NCBI GenBank assembly: GCA_016931035.1
Contig: JAFGFN010000208.1
Coordinates: 1 to 32,978, forward strand
Direction: 5' to 3'
Origin: Candidatus Sumerlaeota bacterium
GTDB taxonomy: Bacteria; Sumerlaeota; Sumerlaeia; UBA8349
Length of the DNA stretch: 32,978 bases
In this document: in pieces, positions 15,133 through 21,537 of the stretch
How positions within the stretch are numbered: the first letter of the stretch is position 1
Layout: each line of letters begins with the position of its first letter
Program-made: the position numbers and the translations under genes
Notes under the pieces: model-generated
What the model saw: the letters and a program-made list of their open reading frames with translations, nothing else
Told to the model about the DNA's origin: nothing
Database searches by the model: none

Positions 15133-15169
15133 GAACCTTTGAACCTGGAACCTTCGAACCCGCCAACCT
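15133..15169. repeat. GAACCT array, trpS side of the IVP gene
   Basis: About five units of GAACCT/GAACCC with 1-3 bp linkers lie between the trpS stop and the IVP gene start. They are the reverse complement of the AGGTTC array at 14594-14684, so the two arrays bracket the IVP gene as long imperfect inverted repeats. Confidence 0.8.
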
Positions 15170-15170
15170 G

Positions 15171-16160
15171 TTAGGCCGGAAGATGCATCGCCTCCCTGAC
15201 CTGCGCCAGGGTGGCCTCGGCCTCGGTCTGCGCGCGCAGATTTCCTTCTTGGACGATCTTCGCCACCCGCTTGGGCTCGCGTTGGTAAACGGCGCGTTTC
15301 TCGCGGAACGGATCGAGCATCCGGTTGATCTTCTCGCCCAGGTTCGTCTTGCAGTCCACGCACCCGAGCGATCCGGCGCGGCACTCTTTCTCGATCTGGG
15401 GCACTTCGTCGGGATTGAAGATCTTGTGATAGTCGAACACGCTGCAGACCTCGGGATGACCGGGGTCGTTGCGCCGGACGCGCGCCGGGTCGGTGACCAT
15501 CGTCCTCACCTTCTTCTGGACGGTGGGGCGAGAGTCCTTGAGATAGATGCAGTTGTCGTAGCTCTTGCTCATCTTGCGCCCGTCGACCCCAAGCATCTTG
15601 GGGACGGGGCTGAGGATGTGCTGCGGTTCGGGAAAGACTTCGCCGTAGAAGTTGTTGAATCGCCGGACGAGCTCGCGGCACATCTCGACGTGGGGGACCT
15701 GGTCTTCGCCCACGGGGACGGCGTGGGCCTTATAGATGACGATGTCGGCGGCCTGGAGGACCGGATAGCCCAGGAAGCCGTGGGTGCCGAGGTCCTTGTT
15801 CGCCATCTGGCCGATCTGGTCCTTATAGGTGGGGCAGCGTTCGAGCCAGGGGAGCGGGGTGATCATGCTGAGGAGGAGATTGAGCTCGGCGTGCTGTTTG
15901 ACCTTCGACTGGATGAAGAGCGTGCTCCGTTCGGGATCGAGGCCGACCGCGAGCCAGTCGAGGATCATCTCGCTCGTGTGGAGTTCGAGACCGGACGGAT
16001 CGGCGTAGTCGGAGGTGAGCGCGTGCCAATCGGCGACCATGAAGAAACACTCGTATTCGTCCTGGAGCCGGACCCAGTTTCGGAGTGCTCCGACATAGTT
16101 GCCCAGATGCAACAGCCCGGTCGGGCGATTTCCGCTCAGAATGCGTTTTCGCTTGGCCAT
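15171..16160 (-). CDS. trpS: Tryptophanyl-tRNA synthetase with candidate [4Fe-4S] cysteine motif
   Basis: Class I enzyme that charges tRNA-Trp. The 329-aa protein has the HIGH-equivalent HLGN (18-21) and KMSKS (196-200). GEDQVPHVEM (151-160) and NRPTGLLHLGNY (11-22) are typical. Four cysteines in the C-terminal half, Cys239, Cys260, Cys267 and Cys270, form CX20CX6CX2C. A CX22CX6CX2C motif binds a [4Fe-4S] cluster in Thermotoga maritima TrpRS, so a cluster near the anticodon-binding region is plausible here. The gene ends at the edge of the IVP flanking array and follows the site-2 protease gene by about 64 bp. Confidence 0.96.
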   Translation of the reverse strand: MAKRKRILSGNRPTGLLHLGNYVGALRNWVRLQDEYECFFMVADWHALTSDYADPSGLELHTSEMILDWLAVGLDPERSTLFIQSKVKQHAELNLLLSMITPLPWLERCPTYKDQIGQMANKDLGTHGFLGYPVLQAADIVIYKAHAVPVGEDQVPHVEMCRELVRRFNNFYGEVFPEPQHILSPVPKMLGVDGRKMSKSYDNCIYLKDSRPTVQKKVRTMVTDPARVRRNDPGHPEVCSVFDYHKIFNPDEVPQIEKECRAGSLGCVDCKTNLGEKINRMLDPFREKRAVYQREPKRVAKIVQEGNLRAQTEAEATLAQVREAMHLPA

Positions 16161-16224
16161 AGTTCGAGCCGTCCACCTTCCTGTTTCGTGTTGGGACCGG
16201 TATGCGCAAAGCGAACCGGCACTC

Positions 16225-16929
16225 TCAGAACACCCAGAGGATCCGCATCTGAAAGATGAACCCCAAGGCCGCGATGAACAAACTCAGAATCGGCCACAGG
16301 ATTCGACCCAAGACGCCCATCCACAAGAGCAGCAGCAGAATGAGAAAGCCGTACCTTTCAAGGAACTGAAACGCCTGAAAGGCGATCGAGTCGCGAGTAC
16401 GGATGAAATGGAAAAGCACGTGCGAGCCGTCGAGCGGGGGAATCGGGATCAGGTTGAAGATCATGAGGAGGAGATTGATCAGAATGAAATGCTGAAGAAT
16501 GACGAAGACGACCAACGAGGTCGTCATCTGCCCTCCCCCGGGGGAGCGCGTCGGTACGAAGTCGAACCACAGGAGAATTCTCATGACGATGCAGGCGCCC
16601 AGGATCAGGGCCCAATTCATGGCCACGCCCGCCACCGACACGATCAGGTTCCACTTCGCGGACCTGAGCCGCGAGGTGTTGATGGGCACGGGCTTGGCCC
16701 AACCTACGAGAGGCAGTCGCACGGGACTGAGGATCAGGATCAGCGGAACGAGGACGGTTCCGATCGGGTCGATGTGCACCAGGGGGTTGAACGAGAGCCG
16801 CCCCTGAAGACGGGCGGTATCGTCTCCTCCGCGATAGGCGGCGTAGGCGTGTCCCACCTCGTGACAGATGATCGAGAACAGCAGAACCGGCAGCGCCAGC
16901 AGTTCGTAAGGCGTGATGTGGAGGTTCAT
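16225..16929 (-). CDS. Site-2 protease family (M50) membrane metallopeptidase
   Basis: A 234-aa polytopic inner-membrane zinc protease. The zinc motif HEVGH is at 23-27 in the first helix, and the third ligand region NLIPIPPLDGS has Asp167. About five to six hydrophobic helices are visible, with no PDZ or CBS domain, so it belongs to the compact S2P group. ATG 16929 is chosen; GTG 16974 is an in-frame alternative and neither has a strong ribosome site. It heads the operon continuing with trpS, scpA, scpB and rluB, an order common in bacteria. Confidence 0.93.
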   Translation of the reverse strand: MNLHITPYELLALPVLLFSIICHEVGHAYAAYRGGDDTARLQGRLSFNPLVHIDPIGTVLVPLILILSPVRLPLVGWAKPVPINTSRLRSAKWNLIVSVAGVAMNWALILGACIVMRILLWFDFVPTRSPGGGQMTTSLVVFVILQHFILINLLLMIFNLIPIPPLDGSHVLFHFIRTRDSIAFQAFQFLERYGFLILLLLLWMGVLGRILWPILSLFIAALGFIFQMRILWVF

Positions 16930-17037
16930 CCTGGCGGTTTTGGCGTCGATAGGATCGCCCCGCGCCCCGGGCACGAAACGGCGGCGGAAAGGGGGTACGA
17001 GGGTCCGCCCCCAGTCCTCGCATTCGCCGAATGATGC

Positions 17038-17065
17038 ATTCTACTCGCCCCGCCGGGGGTGTCAA
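17038..17065 (-). promoter_or_regulatory. Strong sigma70-like promoter for the protease-trpS-scpAB-rluB operon
   Basis: On the minus strand TTGACA (17060-17065) and TAGAAT (17038-17043) are separated by 16 bp. The spacer is GC-rich. Transcription would start near 17030, about 100 bp before the protease ATG. Confidence 0.6.
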
Positions 17066-17398
17066 CAGAAACGACGGACACTCATTTGTGGCGCCCATTT
17101 GCCTCTTTGCGCCTGGCTGGGCAAGAACGGGTAGAACCCGACCCGCCGCTGGTGTGGTCGCGGCGCTTGGGATTGGGGGGACTCCGTCTCGTGGGGACCA
17201 GCCGTGCGCTCTCGTGCCGCGAAGGGACCACGGAGCGCCAAAACCGAGCCGGGGAAGGGGGAAATGAAATCGACATGGTCGCGACACAGATGGGAGGAGG
17301 GGGTCCGACGAGAGACGCCGATCTCGACGGGTCCCACTGTCGAGGCGCGCGGTCGGCGAACGGCCGTGCCGGGATGGCTAGGGAAAGGAGAACGGTCG
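17066..17398. other. Intergenic stretch with no recognised gene
   Basis: Between the minus-strand promoter and the short ORF at 17399 I see no coding sequence. Open frames on both strands are Arg/Pro/Ser-rich and lack ribosome sites. No tRNA fold, tandem array or long inverted repeat was found here. Confidence 0.5.
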
Positions 17399-17515
17399 AT
17401 GAAACGGTCGGTCTTTCGGTGTACGGCAGCGATCGGTGCGCCCATCTACCAGGCATCGACCGACTGCCCGGCGCCGTGGGGCGACACGACGCGGATCTCG
17501 CCTCGTTCGGATTAG
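17399..17515 (+). CDS. Possible 38-aa small ORF
   Basis: ATG 17399 is preceded by AAAGGAG with 8 nt spacing and opens a 38-codon frame (MKRSVFRCTAAIGAP...) that ends 4 bp inside the 3' end of the convergent SRPBCC-SDR gene. The ribosome site is better than most in the window. The short basic start followed by a small hydrophobic stretch is weakly signal-like. Nothing else supports it. Confidence 0.2.
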   Translation: MKRSVFRCTAAIGAPIYQASTDCPAPWGDTTRISPRSD

Positions 17516-18927
17516 GCCGAACACAAGGCCTCGCGATCGGCCTTGCCCTGGACGGGTCTTCCCAGCTCGTGTCGCAACGCCTCCTCGAGGTCGTCGTAGA
17601 GAAATCGAAAGCCGGCGTCGAGGAGATTGGCGGGCACCGCCCGGCAGCCCGACAGCAACACTTCGTCGGACATTTCGCCGAAAACGAGACGAAGCAAACC
17701 GCCAGGACACGGGACGAGCGCGGGACGATGGAGAACGCGTCCCAGGCTCTCGGCGAATTCGGCGTTGCGGACCGCATGGGGGGAGACGGCGTTGACGGGT
17801 CCGACCAGCGAGTCGGTGAAAAGGAGGAATTGTATCGCGCCGATCAGATCGTCCATGGCAATCCAGCTGACCGACTGGCTTCCGTTGCCGATGCGTCCTC
17901 CCAGGCCCGCGCGGAAGGGGACCAGCATACGGCGCAAGGCGCCTCCCGCGGCGCAAAGCACCATGCCGATGCGAAGATTGACGACTCGGATTCCCGCGAG
18001 ACGGGCGGGGCGCGTCGCGTCTTCCCACTCTTTGCAGACTTTGGCCAGAAACGAATGCCCCGCGTTCGCGGATTCGTGCAGCGGCGTGTCGTCGCGGTTG
18101 CCATAGTAACCGACGGCGGAGGCGGAGATGAGCGTCGCCGGACGGGTCCTGAGAGAAGCCAACGCCTGACATAGGAGCCGTGTCCCTTCGGTTCGGCTTC
18201 GCCGAATCGCCTCCTTGCGCTCCGGGGTCCATCGACCCGAGACGAGGCTCTCGCCGGCCAGATGGATGACCGCGTCCACCCCTTCGAGCGCCGCTCGGTC
18301 GATCTCGCCGCGCGCGGGGTCCCAATAGAACTCGAAGGGACGGTCTTCCGTGGCCCGGCGGACCGCCTGATACACCTCGTGGCCGCCCGACCTGAGGAAC
18401 GCCGTCAGATTGCGGCCGACGAGACCTCCCGAACCCGTGATCGCGATGCGCAGAGGCCCCCAGTCGGCGAAGCGTTCGTGGCGTTCGAGATCGTCGCGCA
18501 GACGACGGTGGCGGAACTCGAACATGTTGTGGAGGACGCCGCGCAGGTAGAAACGGTCGACCAGCGCGCCCAAGGGCCCCAGCGGCATTTCATATTCCAC
18601 ACGATCGGCGAGAACGGTGCGCTTGGGTCCGTCGGGGTGGAACTGATGGATGTGTTTCCACGAGGCGAAGGGGCCCTTGACTTGGCGGTCGCAGAAACGG
18701 ATCGGTTCGCTGAAGCCTTCGTGAACGGCGATCCAACGCAGCGGGATGGGCCCTTGTCGTATCTCGAAGGCCAGGAGGTCGGAATCGGAAATGTCGCCTT
18801 CCTTCTCGAGGACGCGCACCCGTTGCCAGGGCGGGGCGAGCCGCTCGAAGGCGCCCGGACGGCGATGCCAATCGAACACGGTCTCGATTGGAAAATCGAG
18901 CGTGGTGGCGTTCTCGTAGACTCGCAT
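17512..18927 (-). CDS. SRPBCC domain fused to TIGR01777/SulA-family NAD-dependent epimerase
   Basis: A 471-aa two-part protein. Residues 1-150 form a START-like SRPBCC ligand-binding domain (FDWHRRPGAFERLAPPW, HQFHPDG). Residues 158-400 are an atypical SDR of the TIGR01777 family with the Rossmann motif GSGGLVG (165-171), VIHLAGE and SASAVGYYG. The last 60 residues match the DUF1731 tail (NLLDAGFRFLYDDLEEALR). E. coli YfcH has only the SDR part. The fusion recurs in several phyla, with unknown substrate; the SRPBCC domain may present a hydrophobic ligand. It starts 6 bp after the redoxin stop, so the two are cotranscribed. Confidence 0.9.
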   Translation of the reverse strand: MRVYENATTLDFPIETVFDWHRRPGAFERLAPPWQRVRVLEKEGDISDSDLLAFEIRQGPIPLRWIAVHEGFSEPIRFCDRQVKGPFASWKHIHQFHPDGPKRTVLADRVEYEMPLGPLGALVDRFYLRGVLHNMFEFRHRRLRDDLERHERFADWGPLRIAITGSGGLVGRNLTAFLRSGGHEVYQAVRRATEDRPFEFYWDPARGEIDRAALEGVDAVIHLAGESLVSGRWTPERKEAIRRSRTEGTRLLCQALASLRTRPATLISASAVGYYGNRDDTPLHESANAGHSFLAKVCKEWEDATRPARLAGIRVVNLRIGMVLCAAGGALRRMLVPFRAGLGGRIGNGSQSVSWIAMDDLIGAIQFLLFTDSLVGPVNAVSPHAVRNAEFAESLGRVLHRPALVPCPGGLLRLVFGEMSDEVLLSGCRAVPANLLDAGFRFLYDDLEEALRHELGRPVQGKADREALCSA

Positions 18928-18933
18928 GACGAC

Positions 18934-19515
18934 TCAGCGTTTGAAGTAGTCGGGTTCGTTGCCGGCCCGCCATTTGATGTTGCATCCGATACTCGGCTTC
19001 TGATTGCCGGAGGCGGCTTGCCCTTGGAGAACCGCGTCGACGGCGGCTCGAAGGTCGGACCCGGTGACCGGGATGCCGTTGCTGGGGCGGCTATCGTCCA
19101 TCTGGCCGCGGTACGCCAGTTTGCGTTCCTTGTCGAACAGGTAGAAATCCGGCGTGCACGCGGCGCGATAGGTTTTGGCTACTTCCTGCGATTCATCGAA
19201 GAGATAGGGGAAGGTGTAGCCGGCCAGGCGGACCTCCCGGGCCATGTTGTCGACGCTGTCGTCGGGGTGGTTCGCCACGTCGTTGGAGTTGATGCCGACA
19301 ACGGCGACCCCCTGCTTCTGAAAGTCCTTGGCCATGTCGGCCAAACCCAGTCGGATGTGCTTGACGAAGGGACAGTGGTTGCACATGAAGATCACGACCA
19401 GGGCGGGCGCGTCCTGGAAGTCCTCGATGTCCACCATTTTCCCCGTTGTATCGGGCAGACGAAACGAGGGTGCGGGCGTTCCCAGGGGGAGCATGTTCGA
19501 TGGTGTGACGGCCAT
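18934..19515 (-). CDS. Thioredoxin-fold redoxin (AhpC/TSA-like)
   Basis: A 193-aa thioredoxin-fold protein. The active-site CNHC is at Cys45-Cys48 with Pro49, and the cis-Pro motif CTPDFYLF is at 120-127. GTPAPSFRLPDT near the N-terminus is peroxiredoxin/TlpA-like. There is no signal peptide or membrane anchor, so it is probably cytoplasmic. The family is annotated as thioredoxin family or redoxin-domain protein, with thiol reductase or peroxidase activity expected. A GGAGG site precedes the ATG. It is first in a two-gene unit with the SRPBCC-SDR fusion. Confidence 0.92.
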   Translation of the reverse strand: MAVTPSNMLPLGTPAPSFRLPDTTGKMVDIEDFQDAPALVVIFMCNHCPFVKHIRLGLADMAKDFQKQGVAVVGINSNDVANHPDDSVDNMAREVRLAGYTFPYLFDESQEVAKTYRAACTPDFYLFDKERKLAYRGQMDDSRPSNGIPVTGSDLRAAVDAVLQGQAASGNQKPSIGCNIKWRAGNEPDYFKR

Positions 19516-19655
19516 GACGTTCCCCTCCTTTCAAACAGGGCCGGACATTCCTCCGGCCGATTCCGGTCCTGCGGCAATATCCTGTGTCCAGGATGCCAGA
19601 CGCCTCCGCGCGAAGTCAAGCTAGACAGGGGCCGGAGCGGCGGCGCGACAAACGG

Positions 19656-19684
19656 TTGACACGGACCTTCCGATCCTGGAGCAT
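19656..19684 (+). promoter_or_regulatory. Promoter candidate for the HAD/URO-D unit
   Basis: TTGACA (19656-19661) lies 17 bp before GAGCAT (19679-19684). The -35 is perfect and the -10 is weak. The predicted start is near 19691. Confidence 0.4.
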
Positions 19685-19751
19685 CGAGATCCGTCGCTCG
19701 AAGGGGCATTGACGGGTGCGAGACAAGAGTATGCGGGAGGAGGATCCCGAG

Positions 19752-20426
19752 GTGAATCCCGGTCTCAGGCGCGACATTCTCGACTATCGCCACGTCGTCT
19801 GGGACTGGAACGGGACGCTCCTCGACGACGCGTGGCTGTGCGTCGAGATTGTCAACGGTCTTCTCCATCGGCGGGGGAAGGCACCCATCACGTTGCGCCA
19901 ATACGGAGGTTTTTTCGACTTCCCGGTCGCGGACTACTATCGCAAGATCGGCCTCGACTGCGAGGGAGAGCCTTACGAGAAGATCGCGACGGAGTTCATC
20001 GTCGAGTACGAACGTCGGCGCGGCGAATGTGGGCTGCAGCCGCGAGCCGAGCGGGTTCTGCAAGCCTTTGCCGATGCGGGGTTGACTCAGTCCATCCTTT
20101 CGGCGTATAAACAGAGTCGATTGGAGGAGGTCACGACGGCGCTCGGGGTGCGGCGTTTCTTCTCGAATCTCGCCGGGCTGGACGACCATTACGCGGCCGG
20201 CAAGGCGGAGATCGGTAAGCATCTTCTTCGAACGCTGTCCTTGTCTCCTTCCGATGTGGTGTTTGTGGGCGATACCCGACATGACTACGAAGTGGCCAGT
20301 GTCATGGGAGTGGATTGTCTGCTGATTCCCAGCGGACACAACTCCCGTGAACGGCTTGTATCCTGCGGCGCTCCCGTGCTCGGCTCTGTGGCCGAGCTCG
20401 GCGATCTGCTCGATCGGACTCAGTGA
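19752..20426 (+). CDS. HAD-superfamily protein with DWNGT motif I
   Basis: A 224-aa HAD protein with an alpha-helical cap. Motif I is DWNGT (18-22), so the second Asp of the standard DxDxT is Asn20. Ser117 in ILSAYKQ is motif II, Lys151 motif III, and GDTRHD (173-178) motif IV. Phosphatases of this fold use the second Asp as general acid, so the Asn may slow turnover or indicate another reaction. DWNGT variants do recur in annotated HAD proteins. GTG 19752 is chosen because GGGAGGAGG stands 8 nt upstream; GTG 19716 and ATG 19731 are in-frame alternatives. A URO-D family gene follows after 55 bp. Confidence 0.85.
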   Translation: MNPGLRRDILDYRHVVWDWNGTLLDDAWLCVEIVNGLLHRRGKAPITLRQYGGFFDFPVADYYRKIGLDCEGEPYEKIATEFIVEYERRRGECGLQPRAERVLQAFADAGLTQSILSAYKQSRLEEVTTALGVRRFFSNLAGLDDHYAAGKAEIGKHLLRTLSLSPSDVVFVGDTRHDYEVASVMGVDCLLIPSGHNSRERLVSCGAPVLGSVAELGDLLDRTQ

Positions 20427-20481
20427 CTGGAGGCCGCGCCTCGCTCGCGGGACGCGGTCGCGGTCCATTGGGAGGTCCGCC

Positions 20482-21531
20482 ATGTCGCGACGCGAAAACC
20501 TGTTGCGCGCCGTTCGGTTCGAGAGTCCCGACTATATTCCGATGCGTTTCCGAATCCATCCGACGTGTTGGATGTTCTATCCGCCCGACGCGCTGCATGA
20601 GCTGATGTGCTCGCATCCGTTTCTCTTCCCCGGCGCGCACGATTTCGAGCCTCCGTCGGCGCCCCTGCTCCATCCTTGGGAGAAGGCCGGCCGGCCGTGG
20701 ACCGACTCCTGGGGATGCGTGTGGCGGACGAACAAGGACGGAGTGGCGGGAACCGTTATCGAGCACCCGCTCGAGAGCTGGAGCGCCTTCGAGGGTTTCC
20801 ACGCTCCCGATCCCGACACCGATTCGGGGATGGGGCCGATTCATTGGGGTCGGATCGCCGAGGACCTGGCCGCCGCCGGAAAGGACCGCCCCGCCAAGGC
20901 GTCTCTTCCGCCCGGTCACACATTTCAGCGACTCGCCTACCTCCGGGGACACGACAACATCCTGGCCGATATGGCCGAGGACGCTCTGCAATTGCCGATC
21001 CTCATCCGGATCGTGGAGCAATTCAACCTGGTTCTTGTTCGCAGGTTCCTGGATCTCGGCGCGGAGTGGATCGAGTATCCCGAGGATTTGGGGTCGAACA
21101 GCGGCCCCGCGCTTTCGCCGGGCCAGTTTCGCGAGTTCATCCGGCCGGTCTACGAGCGCGAGATTGCCCCGACGCGAGAGAAGGGCGCCATCGCCCAGAT
21201 CGTGACCGCGGGCGACATCCGCCTGCTCGCGGAAGACCTTCTCGCCGTCCAACCGAACGTGATCCGTCTTCAGGACCTGGTGAACGGCGTCGAATGGATT
21301 CGGCAACACCTGGGAGGGCGGGTCTGCATCGATCTCGATATCGACCGCGAGCAGATCACGCCGTTTGCGGCCCCCACGCGGATCGACGCGTTGATCCGCG
21401 AAGAGGTCGGGGCCCTTTCGCGCCGCGAGGGCGGGCTCCTGATGAGTTACACGCTCTATCCCGGCGTCCGTCCGCAGAATATCCAGGCCGTCATGGACGC
21501 GATGGAACGCTACTCGCTCTATCGGTATTGA
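20482..21531 (+). CDS. Uroporphyrinogen decarboxylase (URO-D) family protein
   Basis: A 349-aa TIM-barrel protein of the URO-D superfamily. It is not a convincing HemE: the N-terminus (SRRENLLRAVRFESPDYIPMR) matches the broad group that includes corrinoid methyltransferases and many uncharacterised proteins in planctomycete-like genomes. LSPGQFREFIRPVYE and the GVRPQNIQAVMDAMERY tail are family features. GGAGG stands 6 nt before ATG 20482; the in-frame extension to 20347 overlaps the HAD gene and is rejected. No heme genes or corrinoid proteins are nearby, so substrate is open. It ends 6 bp from the convergent GH2 gene. Confidence 0.88.
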   Translation: MSRRENLLRAVRFESPDYIPMRFRIHPTCWMFYPPDALHELMCSHPFLFPGAHDFEPPSAPLLHPWEKAGRPWTDSWGCVWRTNKDGVAGTVIEHPLESWSAFEGFHAPDPDTDSGMGPIHWGRIAEDLAAAGKDRPAKASLPPGHTFQRLAYLRGHDNILADMAEDALQLPILIRIVEQFNLVLVRRFLDLGAEWIEYPEDLGSNSGPALSPGQFREFIRPVYEREIAPTREKGAIAQIVTAGDIRLLAEDLLAVQPNVIRLQDLVNGVEWIRQHLGGRVCIDLDIDREQITPFAAPTRIDALIREEVGALSRREGGLLMSYTLYPGVRPQNIQAVMDAMERYSLYRY

Positions 21532-21537
21532 GGGAAT

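Noticed and set aside
17062..17445. Minus-strand frame of 127 codons upstream of the protease gene
   Set aside because: Arg/Pro/Ser-rich, no ribosome site, and it covers the likely operon promoter.
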